64,000 nt of DNA from Lacrimispora xylanisolvens. Its GTDB lineage: Bacteria; Bacillota; Clostridia; Lachnospirales; Lachnospiraceae. The notes below the pieces were generated by a model that worked only from the letters and a program-made list of their open reading frames with translations, was not told the DNA's origin and made no database searches. Below are positions 29,228-39,612 of the stretch, one piece after another; the first letter of the stretch is position 1; the number at the start of each line of letters is the position of its first letter. Location: positions 682,001 to 746,000 of the forward strand of contig CP070896.1 in assembly GCA_017084465.1 (NCBI GenBank). Reading direction: 5' to 3'. Position numbers and translations under genes: made by a program.

Positions 29228-29944
29228 ATGAAAACATTAATAAAAGCAGTAATTGCAGGGATCGCTATCAGCACGGGGGGCGTCATTTATTTAACCCTGG
29301 AGAACCATATTGCAGGTTCTTTCTTATTTACCATCGGGTTATTTACCATATACACCTTTGGCTTCCATCTATTTACAGGCAAGGTGTGCTATATTGTGGA
29401 GGAAAAACCTTCCTATCTCCTGACCGTTCTCCTGGTGTACATAGGTAATTTTGTGGGAACCACAGGAATGGGTACCATATTCAGACATACAAAACTCTCC
29501 AAGTTAACAGCCCACGCCGCGGATATTGTCAGCATCAAGCTTTCGGACACTTTATTCAGCACCTTTATCATGGCAATTTTATGCGGCGTAATGATGTGCA
29601 TTGCAGTTATCGGGTTTCAAACCATTAAGGAGGGTGTGGGAAAATACTTCGCTCTGGTTCTTCCGGTCATGGTATTCATCCTTTCCGGATATGAGCACAG
29701 TATTGCCGATATGTTTTATTTCACCATGGCAGGTGCCTGGAGTGCCAAAGCATTCTTATATATTCTGGTAATATCTGCCGGAAACTTAACAGGCGGTTGT
29801 CTGATTCCCATGGCAAAGAAATATTTAAAAAGAAGAGGGATCACCTGCACATTCCTGACAGGTATAATCCCCAAAGAATCAAGGGCAGAAATCCCCATTG
29901 CATGGATTTCTGCCCTTGTCTTATTATATAAAGCTGCTAATTAA
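29228..29944 (+). CDS. Formate/nitrite transporter (FNT) family channel
   Basis: FNT proteins are pentameric membrane channels for small monovalent anions such as formate, nitrite or hydrosulfide. The 238-residue protein has about six membrane segments. Recognisable family segments are FTFGFHLFTGKVCY-like residues around 45-60, YIGNFVGTTGMG, GYEHSIADMFYF and NLTGGCLIP. It is shorter than most FNT proteins (about 260-280). The last ~20 codons run through a perfect 14-bp hairpin and overlap the end of korB on the other strand by 21 bases, so the true C terminus may be slightly earlier, with a nearby base error. The transported ion cannot be assigned. Confidence 0.82.
   Translation: MKTLIKAVIAGIAISTGGVIYLTLENHIAGSFLFTIGLFTIYTFGFHLFTGKVCYIVEEKPSYLLTVLLVYIGNFVGTTGMGTIFRHTKLSKLTAHAADIVSIKLSDTLFSTFIMAILCGVMMCIAVIGFQTIKEGVGKYFALVLPVMVFILSGYEHSIADMFYFTMAGAWSAKAFLYILVISAGNLTGGCLIPMAKKYLKRRGITCTFLTGIIPKESRAEIPIAWISALVLLYKAAN
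29881..29917. terminator. Hairpin between convergent FNT and korB genes
   Basis: A perfect 14-bp stem (AAGGGCAGAAATCC and its complement) with a 9-base loop. It overlaps the last codons of the FNT frame and lies just past the korB stop. T-runs are short on both sides, so it is a plausible but not textbook bidirectional terminator. Confidence 0.6.
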
Positions 29945-30771
29945 ATCCTTAAGAACCTGATCTTGTGTTTCTCGTTTTATCAGAGGAGTGCCGTCATTTA
30001 AAATTCCGTTCTTCCTGTGAAAATCCAGCTTATCTTCCCGATACAGAATGCCGGTAGGGATTTTTTCACTTACTTCCATTGACATCCGGATGGCTTCCAG
30101 CCGATTGGTGGGGTCATAGTCATCTCCAAGGGGCGCTGCCATATTTTTGTAGTAAGCAAAGGTGTTTACTTTATTGAAGGTGATACATGGCTGAAGAATA
30201 TCCACGAAAGCATATCCAGGATAAAGGATTGCCTCCTTCATAATACTTACCAGCTGCTTTGAATCACCGCTAAAGCCCCTGGCTACAAATCCCGCACCTG
30301 AAGCAATTGCCAGAAGCACTGGATTTAAAGGCGTATTTAAGTTGCCATCGGTCTGAACTCCTGTAACAAAACCTTCCCCGCTGGTGGGTGATGCCTGCCC
30401 TTTGGTCAGACCATAGATCTGATTGTCATGAACAAAATGAGCAATATTTACATTTCTTCTTATATTGTGAAGAAAATGATTGCCTCCTTCGCCGTAAGAG
30501 TCACCGTCTCCGGGGAATTCACTATAACAGTAAGCTCCTCATTGGCGATTTTAGCGGCAACTGCGGCTGGAAGCGCTCTTCCATGAAGCCCGCAGAAGCT
30601 GTTGGTATTTAAATACTGGGGCGTCTTCGCCGCCTGGCCGATTCCTCCCACCATTAATACTTTATTTGGTTCAATGTCCAGTTCCTCCAGCGCTGTTTTC
30701 AGACTGTTTAAAATAGAAAAGTTTCCACATCCCGGACACCATGCTGTTTCATAAGTTTTGAATTTATCCAT
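29924..30771 (-). CDS. korB: 2-oxoacid:ferredoxin oxidoreductase beta subunit, one frameshift
   Basis: The TPP-binding subunit of a two-subunit 2-oxoacid:ferredoxin oxidoreductase, about 282 residues. The N terminus has W-C-P-G-C-G-N (iron-sulfur/TPP region), [11 protein letters not shown] and F-C-G-L-H-G-R; after the break come [14 protein letters not shown] (TPP-magnesium motif), [16 protein letters not shown] and the C-terminal part. The break is near 30527, where one T is missing (restoring [11 protein letters not shown]). The start ATG abuts the korA stop. The substrate could be 2-oxoglutarate or another 2-oxoacid; the neighbouring gltBD genes favour 2-oxoglutarate, an inference. Confidence 0.9.
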
Positions 30772-32439
30772 TTACCTGGAACCTCCTTCCAGCACTTTTT
30801 TTGTAATTTCTTCACCTGATATCTGCCTGCCATCATATTTTAAAATACTCTTATGGCACTCAATTCCTGTCTGCTCTCTGATAAGGGAAGCCAGCTGGCC
30901 TGTGGCATTTTGTTCTACGTTGATTAACGTCCTGCCTTCTGCATAAAATTTTAATTTCTCCTGAGGAAGGGGATAAATATCTCCAAATACCAGGGCGCCA
31001 TAGCTTCCTTTCCCATTTTTATTTAATAGAGAGACTGCCTCTTTGATGGGGCCGTAAGCAGAACCCCAGCCAAGTAAAAGTGTTTCACAGTTCTCCTCTC
31101 CCATAAATTCTGGTTCTGACAGTTCTTCTATCAGACCCTTTAATTTTCTCATCCGCTTATCCACCATCTGGATTCTGACTTCTGCAGATTCCGTGATCCA
31201 GCCTCTTTCGTCATGTTCATCACTGTCAGCAGCAACAATATGGTCTGTAAGTCCAGGAATAAGCCTGGGGGAAATTCCATCTTCCGTTATCCTGTAACGC
31301 AGATACTCTCCTTCTGCCTCCTTTGCATGACTGACTTGTTTCAGTCCCGAGATGTCAAAGGGCTTCACACAAGCTGTTGAATCTCCAAGATACTGGTCAC
31401 TGAGCAGTATGACAGGGATCTGGTATTTCTCTGCCAGATTAAGAGCCCGGAATGTCTGATAAAAAGCATCCTCCTGATTTCTTAACGCTATCACAAGTCT
31501 GGGGAATTCTCCCTGAGATGCGGAAATAACAAATTTTAAATCACTTTGCTCTGTACGGGTAGGCAGACCGGTTGCCGGACCAGGCCTTTGAACATCAACG
31601 GCTACAAGGGGAATCTCAGCAATACCGGAAAATCCCAGCGCCTCCACCTTTAAGCAGAAGCCGCCTCCGCTGGTCCCAGTCATAGCCCTTGCACCGGCAA
31701 AGGAAGCACCAAGTGCCATGTTAACAGCAGCAATCTCATCTTCTGCCTGTTCCACCACGATTCCTGCCTTATGTCCTACAGATGCCAGATATTCTAAAAC
31801 TGCCGTAGAGGGAGACATTGGATAGGCGGAATAGAATTTAAGCCCTCCTGCCACTGCTCCAAGCCCCAAAGCCTCACTGCCTGAAATCAGCATGTAATCT
31901 TTATAACCACCTTCCAGATGGGTGAATTTTGCTTCCACAGCAGAGTATCCAGCTTTGGCTGCATTTACATTAACCTCAAGAATTTCCTTCTTCATGACAT
32001 CAGCCATAATTTCCTCAACATATGTAAATGGCTCACCGAAAAGCTTTAATACCGCTCCTACTGCCACACTTGCAGAAGCTTTCCCATTCCCCAGTTCTTT
32101 TGCAATTTTGTTCATGGGAAGTTTCATGACTCTTAAGTCTGTATCAGGATAATCAAAACTGCTGTCGCATAAGACAAATCCTTCTTCCTTTAATTCATCC
32201 TTATGTAAATCAATGGTTTCCTCATTCAAAGCGATAATTCCATCTAAACGGTAACTGTGGGAGGTAATGACCTCCGTCCCAAAGCGCAGAAGGGAAAAGT
32301 TATGACCTCCCCGCACCCGTGACATGAAATCTCTGGTTGTATAGATATAATAGCCGGAATGCTTCAGCAGTTTTTCTAAAATTGAGACTGTGGTATCGAT
32401 GCCTTGTCCGGCAGCGCCACCAATCAAAATATTATACAT
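30772..32439 (-). CDS. korA: 2-oxoacid:ferredoxin oxidoreductase, fused gamma-alpha subunit
   Basis: The 555-residue protein fuses the gamma domain (about 1-190, opening NILIGGAAGQGIDTT) and the alpha domain (about 195-555, containing FYSAYPMSPSTAVLEYLA and M-T-G-T-S-G-G-G-F). This fused form is standard for KorA-type enzymes, which interconvert acyl-CoA plus CO2 and a 2-oxoacid using ferredoxin. AAAGGAGG precedes the ATG, and a strong promoter lies about 30 bases upstream. With korB it forms a two-gene operon. The frame is intact. Confidence 0.92.
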   Translation of the reverse strand: MYNILIGGAAGQGIDTTVSILEKLLKHSGYYIYTTRDFMSRVRGGHNFSLLRFGTEVITSHSYRLDGIIALNEETIDLHKDELKEEGFVLCDSSFDYPDTDLRVMKLPMNKIAKELGNGKASASVAVGAVLKLFGEPFTYVEEIMADVMKKEILEVNVNAAKAGYSAVEAKFTHLEGGYKDYMLISGSEALGLGAVAGGLKFYSAYPMSPSTAVLEYLASVGHKAGIVVEQAEDEIAAVNMALGASFAGARAMTGTSGGGFCLKVEALGFSGIAEIPLVAVDVQRPGPATGLPTRTEQSDLKFVISASQGEFPRLVIALRNQEDAFYQTFRALNLAEKYQIPVILLSDQYLGDSTACVKPFDISGLKQVSHAKEAEGEYLRYRITEDGISPRLIPGLTDHIVAADSDEHDERGWITESAEVRIQMVDKRMRKLKGLIEELSEPEFMGEENCETLLLGWGSAYGPIKEAVSLLNKNGKGSYGALVFGDIYPLPQEKLKFYAEGRTLINVEQNATGQLASLIREQTGIECHKSILKYDGRQISGEEITKKVLEGGSR

Positions 32440-32466
32440 AGGTTTTCCTCCTTTTATTTTTTACTA

Positions 32467-32495
32467 ATTATAACTTATTGCGACGTTTTTTTCAA
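32467..32495 (-). promoter_or_regulatory. Predicted korAB promoter
   Basis: TTGAAA (-35, 32490-32495) and TATAAT (-10, 32467-32472) on the minus strand with a 17-base spacer, close to consensus. The surrounding 32440-32656 region is very AT-rich and has no gene other than the tiny frame listed separately. Confidence 0.78.
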
Positions 32496-32656
32496 TATTA
32501 ATGTTGCATATTAAATATTGTTGTATATTATTGTTATTAATACAGTTATATCAGTTAATTGTATATTATAAATTTATGGTATAATATAGACAGAATATTA
32601 TTCGTAAGACAGAATTATGCCAAATTTATAGCTGATTTTAATAGGAGGATCTTTAA

Positions 32657-32746
32657 ATGGTAGAATCAAGAGAAACTGTATTAAAAGAAGAGAGACAAAC
32701 ACTGCCTCTCTTCCTTCTTATTATATCAGATTTGTATAGCCCATAA
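32657..32746 (+). CDS. Possible 29-codon small ORF opposite the gltD end
   Basis: A short frame beginning [14 protein letters not shown], with an AGGAGG site seven bases before the ATG. A TATAAT box (32580-32585) lies 70 bases upstream, with a weak TTGTAT -35 at a 15-base spacing. The second half of the frame runs through the gltD terminator hairpin and overlaps the last 26 bases of gltD. It may be a genuine leader or small peptide, or the residual start of a gene lost by rearrangement. I do not recognise it. Confidence 0.3.
   Translation: MVESRETVLKEERQTLPLFLLIISDLYSP
32683..32713 (-). terminator. Terminator after gltD
   Basis: On the minus strand, GAAGAGAG (32706-32713) pairs with CTCTCTTC (32687-32694) around an 11-base loop, followed by TTTTAAT. 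It lies 8 bases beyond the gltD stop. Confidence 0.75.
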
Positions 32747-34203
32747 GGCTGATATCTACTTCTTTCGCTACTTCACGTCCTTCTCTGATAGCCCATACCA
32801 CGAGGGACTGGCCTCTGTGCATATCTCCTGCCACGAAAACTTTATCCACATTGGTTTTGTATTTGCCTGCTTCAGTTTCAACATTACTTCTGCCGTTTAA
32901 CTTCACACCGAATGCATCTGCAACATAATTCTGAGCGCCTAAGAAACCGGCTGCTATCAGTACTAAATCAGCAGGAACTTCTTTTTCACTGCCTGCTACC
33001 GGCTCCATGCTTACCCGTCCGGTTTTCTCATCCTTTTTCGCCTCAAGGCTCATTAAAACTGCTTTCACCAGCTTGCCGGATTTATCTTTTATAAATTCCT
33101 TCACAGTGGTCTGATATACTCTTGGGTCTTTGCCAAATACAGAAATCGCCTCTTCCTGACCGTAATCAGTTTTCAGCACTTTTGGCCACTCTGGCCAGGA
33201 GTTATCCTCTGTCCTTGTCTCAGGAAGCTTTGGCATCATCTCAAGCTGAGTCACAGAGGCACAGCCATGGCGCAGTGATGTACCAACACAGTCATTACCC
33301 GTATCTCCGCCGCCGATTACAATCACATGTTTTCCCTTTGCAGATAGATACTGATTATCCTGCAGGTCTGAATTTAGCAGGCTTTTTGTTGTGGATTTTA
33401 AGAAATCAACTGCAAAATAGATTCCCTGTGCATCTCTTCCAGGCACATTTAAGTCTCTGGGATTTGATGCTCCGCATGCCAGGATAATACGGTCATACTC
33501 TTTTAAAAGGTCTTTCGCCTTCTGATTCTTTCCAACGTCAGCGTTAGTAAGAAATTCGATTCCCTCTGCTTTCATGATTTCAACCTTCCGGTCAATCACA
33601 TGCTTTTCCAGCTTCATATTGGGAATTCCATACATCAGAAGTCCGCCAGCACGGTCTTCCCGTTCCAGGACAGTTACGCTGTGTCCCCGTTTATTTAACT
33701 GATCTGCAGCTGCCAGACCGGCAGGACCGGAACCAATTACTGCAACCTTCTTTCCAGTACGGATTTTAGGAGGTCTTGGTCCTGCAATTCCGGAAGCATA
33801 GGCACGTTCAACAATGGCATACTCATTTTCCTTAATAGCAACCGGGTCACCGTTTAATCCGCAGGTACATGCAGCTTCACAGGGAGCCGGGCAGACCCGG
33901 GCAGTAAATTCCGGAAAGCTGTTGGTTCAAACGGTTATAGGCCTGCTGCCAGGTACCGGAATAGACAAGATCATTCCATTCCGGTATTAAATTGTTTAAG
34001 GGGCAGCCAGAAACCATTCCATTTAAAATAACTCCTGACTGGCAAAATGGTACTCCGCAGTCCATACACCGCGCACCCTGGCATTTTTGTTCTTTTTCAG
34101 AAAGGGGAAGATGGAACTCGTTATAATTCTTTAAACGGGTCTTGGGATCTACCGTTCTTCCTGTTTCTCTTTTATATTCTAAAAATCCTGTTGGCTTACC
34201 CAT
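32721..34203 (-). CDS. gltD: Glutamate synthase small subunit, one frameshift
   Basis: The NADPH-oxidising, FAD- and iron-sulfur-containing subunit that feeds electrons to GltB. Joined length is about 493 residues, typical. The N-terminal part has the cysteine motifs C-M-D-C-G-V-P-F-C and (after the break) C-P-A-P-C-E-A-A-C; then the FAD motif [13 protein letters not shown] and the NADPH motif [19 protein letters not shown]. The frame breaks near 33925, between Y-N-R-L-N and [12 protein letters not shown]. It starts 12 bases after the gltB stop with AGGAGCG-like spacing, so gltB and gltD are cotranscribed. The break is most likely a base-calling error. Confidence 0.93.
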
Positions 34204-34215
34204 TTTCGCTCCTCC

Positions 34216-37200
34216 TTACTTCTTTGTATTGGCATAAAATGCTTCAATCTGTGCCTGCTCGCTGCTTAAACCCTTTTCTTCCATCTGAACAATGGTATTC
34301 ATCATGCGTCTGTAGTCATGAGGCATGATTTTCTTGAATTTAGGCAGATATTCTCCAAAGTTGTCGAGGATTTCCTTGCCCTTTGCGGAGTTGGTATAAG
34401 CCACATGTTCCTTGATCATATCCTTTAATTCCAAAACATCGTATTTGTTGGTAACTTCTTCAAAAGAAACCATTTCCTTATTGAGGCGTTTGTATAAATC
34501 TCTCTTTTCATCTAATACGTAAGCGATTCCGCCGCTCATACCTGCCGCAAAATTCTTGCCAGTTGATCCAAGTACCACCACGCGGCCGCCTGTCATGTAT
34601 TCACATCCGTGGTCACCAACACCTTCCACCACTGCCGTCGCACCGGAATTTCGAACACAGAACCGTTCTCCTGCCACGCCGCAGATAAAGGCTTTTCCGC
34701 TGGTAGCGCCATACAGAGCCACATTACCGATGACAATATTTTCTTCCGGCTTAAACTTAATTCCCTGAGGCGGATAAACCACCAGCTTTCCGCCGGAAAG
34801 TCCTTTGCCAAAGTAATCGTTGCTGTCGCCGATCAGCTCCAGTGTCAGACCCCTTGGAATAAATGCGCCAAAACTCTGACCGCCGCTTCCTGTACAGCTA
34901 ATGGTAAAGGTATCCTCTGCCAGTCCTTCCGGATACAGTCTGGTTATCTCTGATCCGAATATGGTTCCCAGTGCACGGTCGGTATTGGAAACATCTATCT
35001 GAAGTCCCTTCTTCTGACCAGCTGTGAGGGCCTGCCTTAATTTCTTTAAAATAATCTTCTCGTCAATGGTTTTATCCAGCTCGAAGTCATAAACCAGCTT
35101 TTGTCGTAGCCTGCTACTTTGCCGCCCACATACGGGTTTCCTAAAATTGCAGAGAAATCTACTTTCTTCGCTCTTTCATTGGAAATCTGATCTTTTTTCT
35201 TTAAAAGATCGGTTCTTCCAACCAGCTCATCCACTGTGCGGACTCCAAGCTTTGCCATATATTCCCGAAGCTCTCTGGCAATAAAGTACATGAAATTCAC
35301 AACGTATTCCGGTTTTCCCCTTAAAGCGCTTGCGAAGTTCCGGATTCTGAGTAGCAACTCCAACCGGACAGGTATCCAAGTTACAGACTCTCATCATAAC
35401 ACATCCCAGGGTTACAAGAGGCGCTGTTGCAAATCCGAATTCCTCAGCTCCAAGCATACAGGCAATGGCCACATCCCGTCCAGTCATCAGTTTTCCGTCT
35501 GTTTCCAGAATTACCTTATCACGAAGCCCGTTCATAATCAGGGTCTGATGAGCTTCCGCCACACCAAGTTCCCATGGAAGTCCTGCATTGTAGATGGAGT
35601 TTCTTGGTGCTGCACCGGTTCCACCGTCAAATGAAGAGATTAAAATAACCTGGGCACCTGCCTTGGCAACACCGGCAGCAACCGTTCCCACTCCTGCTTC
35701 GGAAACCAGCTTTACGGAAATTCTGGCACTGGTATTGGAATTTTTCAAATCGTAAATCAGCTGGGCAAGATCCTCGATGGAATAAATATCATGATGGGGT
35801 GGCGGAGAAATTAATCCCACTCCTGTTGTGGAATGTCTTGTTTTAGCCACCCATGGATATACTTTCTGTCCGGGCAGCTGGCCGCCCTCTCCTGGCTTTG
35901 CACCCTGTGCCATTTTAATCTGAATCTCTTTTGCACTGACTAAATATCTGGAAGTAACACCAAACCGTCCCGAAGCAACCTGTTTAATAGCAGAACAACG
36001 GTTTACTCCATCTGGTCCTGTTGTCAGACGCTCCAGGCTTTCACCGCCCTCTCCGCTGTTTGATTTTCCGTGAATCCGGTTCATGGCAATGGCGAGAGCC
36101 TCGTGAGCTTCCTGCGAAATGGAGCCATAGGACATGGCACCTGTCTTAAAACGTTTTACAATGGATTCCACACTTTCCACTTCTTCAACCGGCACTTCTT
36201 TGGTCTTTGCGTAATCGAATTCTAAAAGGCTTCTTAAATTGACCATCTGGCCTTCTTCCGTTAACGCGTGTGTGTACTCCTTAAATGTCTCATAACTGCC
36301 TGTTCTGGTAGCCTGCTGCAGTAGATGAATGGTACGTGGATTGTAAAGGTGTTCTTCCTGTCCCGCTCTTTCTTTATGGCTTCCCACGCTGTCCAAGGTT
36401 AAGTCCACATCAAGACCAAGAGGATCAAATGCAGCAGAGTGAAGAGTATCCACGTCATTGGCAATATCCTCTAAGTTAATACCTTCCACACGGCTTACTG
36501 TATCGGTAAAATAAGTATCTACCACTTTCTTTGAAATACCAATGGCTTCAAATATCTGCGCTCCCTGATAGGACTGCACGGTTGAGATACCCATTTTAGA
36601 GGCAATCTTTACAATGCCATGTAAAACGGCAGAGTTATAATCTTCCACAGCTGCGTAATAGTCCTTGTCAAGCATGCCATTTTCAATTAAATTATGAATG
36701 GATTCCTGAGCAAGATACGGATTAATTGCACAGGCTCCATATCCTAAGAGTGTTGCAAAATGGTGAACTTCCCTGGGCTCTCCGCTCTCTAATATAAGGG
36801 CAACTGAGGTTCTTTTCTTGGTTTTTTACCAGATGCTGCTGAAGTGCAGAAACTGCCAGTAAAGAAGGAATGGGCACATGGTTTTCATCAATATCACGGT
36901 CTGATAAAATAATGATATTAGCACCATCCCGATGAGCTCTGTCTGCCTCTAAAAACAGCCTGTCAATGGCTTTTTCCAGTGAGGTGTTCTTATAATAGGT
37001 AATGGGAATCACTTCTACCTTAAATCCCGGTCTCTTCATATGTTTGATCTTCAGTAGATCCGTACAGGTAAGAATGGGATTATTTACTTTTAAGATCTTG
37101 CAGTTTTCCGCTTCTTCTTTTAAAATATTACCCTCTTCACCCACATAAACCGTAGTGGAGGTTACGATCTCCTCACGAATGGAGTCAATGGGCGGATTGG

Positions 37201-38778
37201 TTACCTGGGCAAACAGCTGCTTAAAGTAGTTAAAAAGCGGTTGATGCTTCTTGCTTAATACAGCAAGGGGGCTGTCTGCACCCATGGCTGATACTGCTTC
37301 CGCTCCATTTAAAGCCATTGGCAGGATCATGGTTTTATATTCTTCGTACGTATAACCATAGGTTTTCTGCATTTTCGCGCGGTCCGCCCTGGTCATGGCA
37401 GGGACGCCTTTATTGGGGATAGGAAGATCCTTTAATTCAATTAAGTTGGAATCCAGCCATTCACCGTAAGGCTTTCTCTGAGCATATGTTTCTTTTAATT
37501 CTTCATCGGTAATCAGGCAGCCCTTTACCGTATCGATCAAAAGCATCTTTCCTGGGCGAAGGCGTTCTTTTTTCACCACATGGCTCTGCTCGATGTCAAT
37601 TGCACCTACCTCAGATGCCAGAATCATATGATCATCATCGGTTATATAATATCTGGAAGGTCTGAGACCGTTCCGGTCTAATACAGCTCCTACTAAATCA
37701 CCGTCACTGAATACGATGGAAGCCGGGCCATCCCATGGCTCCATCATCGTTGCATAGTAACGATAGAAGTCACGGATCTCCTGAGGCATGGATTTGTCAT
37801 GCTCCCACGGTGCAGGAATGGTTACCATCACTGCCAGAGGTAAATCCATACCACTCATCATCATAAATTCCAGGGCATTGTCAAGCATGGCAGAGTCAGA
37901 GCCTTCCTGATTAATAATAGGAAGAACCTTATGCATATCGCTGCTGAAATACTCAGATTCCATGTTCTCTTCTCTGGCCATCATTTTATCCACATTACCG
38001 CGAATGGTGTTGATCTCGCCGTTATGTACGATGAGGCGATTTGGATGAGCTCTCATCCAGCTTGGATTGGTATTTGTACTGAAACGGGGAATGAACCACT
38101 GCAATCGCTGATTCATAATCTTTATCCTGAAGATCTGTAAAGAACTGTCTTAATTCCTTTACAAGAAACATTCCTTTATATACAATTGTCCTGCTGCTTA
38201 AAGAAACCACATAGGTATTATCATTGCTCTGTTCAAAAATTCGTCTGGATACATAAAGTTTCCGGTCAAAATCCAGACCTTTTTTTACATCAGCAGGCTT
38301 TTTAATAAAAGCCTGAGCGATATAAGGCATACGCTCCACTGCTTTGGCACCAATCAGTTCCGGATGAATGGGTACATCTCTCCAGCCCAGAAATTCAAGG
38401 CCTTCCTTCTGTACAATAATCTCAAACATCTTCTTTGCCTGGTTTCTGGCAAGCTCATCCTGGGGGAAGAAAAACATGCCCACACCGTATTCCTCTCTCT
38501 TCACCAATCCCGATGTTTAATGGTTTGGTCACTTTCTTAAAGAATTTATGAGAGATCTGAAGCATAATACCAACACCGTCTCCAGTCTTGCCATCTGCAT
38601 CTTTTCCTGCCCTGTGTTCTAAATTTTCCACGATATGAAGAGCTTGCTCCACTGTCTTATGGGTCTTTATCCCTTTCATATTGGCCACTGCACCGATACC
38701 GCAGTTATCATGCTCGAAGCGGGGATCATATAGTCCCGGAGTACCTGTTTTATTAGGGGATTGTAAACTCTTATCCAT
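34216..38778 (-). CDS. gltB: Glutamate synthase large subunit, five frameshifts
   Basis: GltB converts glutamine plus 2-oxoglutarate to two glutamates. The joined protein of about 1520 residues has the expected order: class II glutaminase domain, central domain, FMN/iron-sulfur synthase barrel, and C-terminal beta-helix (GXGXG) domain. A 25-residue propeptide precedes the glutaminase nucleophile Cys in D-N-C-G-I-G-A-V-A. The barrel shows [12 protein letters not shown] and [18 protein letters not shown]; the iron-sulfur motif C-x5-C-x4-C is seen around [15 protein letters not shown]. Frames break near 38500 (extra G), 38110 (extra C), 36828 (extra A), 35320 (extra A) and 35100 (A missing), all in short runs. 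The start has GGAAGAG upstream. Five independent lesions in a gene whose domains are otherwise intact point to sequencing errors. Confidence 0.93.
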
Positions 38779-38843
38779 AATCTCTTCCTTTCCTGACTGC
38801 TCCTCTGCTTTGAGGTGCTAAAGTGTAATAGTAATTTTAGTTG

Positions 38844-38872
38844 ATAATACTACATTTTTCGCACTTTGTAAA
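38844..38872 (-). promoter_or_regulatory. Predicted gltBD promoter
   Basis: TTTACA (-35, 38867-38872) and TATTAT (-10, 38844-38849) on the minus strand, spacer 17 bases, about 65 bases ahead of the gltB start. Confidence 0.7.
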
Positions 38873-39153
38873 ATGTGTTTTATTTTTTATATTGTCAGAT
38901 AATTTGAATATTTAAATCACAAAATATAATTGTCTGAATTTCTACGTCATACACAACAATATTTTATTCCATCGGTACAATTAACGTTGATTTTTCCTCC
39001 AGTGGTATAAATTTCTAATTTATTTAAGTCTTAGCTTATTATTATTAAGTGCATATTTTTTTCATTAAGCATCCAACTGGAAATTACCATAGTTTCCTTT
39101 ATTTTTATAACAGTTTCAGGAATTATAGAAATGCTATATAAATTGCTGTAAAT
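38873..39153. other. AT-rich gap upstream of gltB, nothing recognised
   Basis: About 280 bases without a credible coding frame, RNA gene or repeat. The stretch is strongly AT-rich and may hold activator sites for the gltB promoter, but I see no recognisable operator or riboswitch. Confidence 0.5.
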
Positions 39154-39190
39154 AAAAAAAGACCCGGAATCAGCATTGATCCAGGGCCTT
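39154..39190 (-). terminator. Terminator after the HPr-like gene
   Basis: On the minus strand, GGCCCTGGATCA and TGATTCCGGGTC form an imperfect stem around a 4-base loop, followed by seven T. It lies about 40 bases past the HPr-like stop. Confidence 0.85.
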
Positions 39191-39225
39191 TCACTGTTGA
39201 ATTTTATACGATAAACAGATACGGA

Positions 39226-39492
39226 TTACATCTCGCCAAGACCGCTCTCAATTGCTTCGGTCATGGTTTTCATTGCCGCTTCTTCGTCCTCGCCGTCGCA
39301 GATCACATTGATCATAGCGCCGCATTTGATTCCGGCTGCCATTACGTTTAATACGCTCTTGGCAACAATCCTCTTCTCTCCGTATTCAATAATTATATCA
39401 GATTTAAATTTCATAGCTGTCTGAGACAGAACGCCTGCCGGTCTTAAATGAAGTCCGGATGGATTTACAACAGTCAGTGATTTTGATAACAT
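39226..39492 (-). CDS. HPr-family phosphocarrier protein
   Basis: An 88-residue HPr-like protein. His15 lies in G-L-H-L-R-P-A-G, the site phosphorylated by enzyme I in the PTS. The Ser46 region reads A-K-S-V-L-N-V-M-A-A-G, differing from the classical K-S-I-M-G-V-M-S-L-G of B. subtilis HPr, though the serine itself is kept. I chose ATG 39490-39492 since AAAGGAG is eight bases upstream and His then falls at position 15. It has its own consensus-like promoter and terminator. It could be the main HPr or a Crh-like regulatory paralogue. Confidence 0.88.
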   Translation of the reverse strand: MLSKSLTVVNPSGLHLRPAGVLSQTAMKFKSDIIIEYGEKRIVAKSVLNVMAAGIKCGAMINVICDGEDEEAAMKTMTEAIESGLGEM

Positions 39493-39537
39493 ATAATTCA
39501 CTCCTTTATCCTCAAATTTTTATACTCCACGCTGTTA

Positions 39538-39566
39538 ATTTTATTACAATATCCATTTTGTGTCAA
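39538..39566 (-). promoter_or_regulatory. Predicted promoter of the HPr-like gene
   Basis: TTGACA (-35, 39561-39566, perfect consensus) and TAAAAT (-10, 39538-39543) on the minus strand with a 17-base spacer. Confidence 0.82.
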
Positions 39567-39612
39567 GCCAAACACACCATGTCTTTGAGATATTTCCAAA
39601 GTAAGGTCACAG

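Noticed and set aside
34216-38778. gltB as a decaying pseudogene
   Set aside because: Five breaks but every domain is conserved on both sides of each one, and similar breaks occur in essential genes throughout the window.
38873-39153. Riboswitch or T-box upstream of gltB
   Set aside because: No conserved stem pattern or terminator-antiterminator pair is visible; the stretch is upstream of the predicted promoter.
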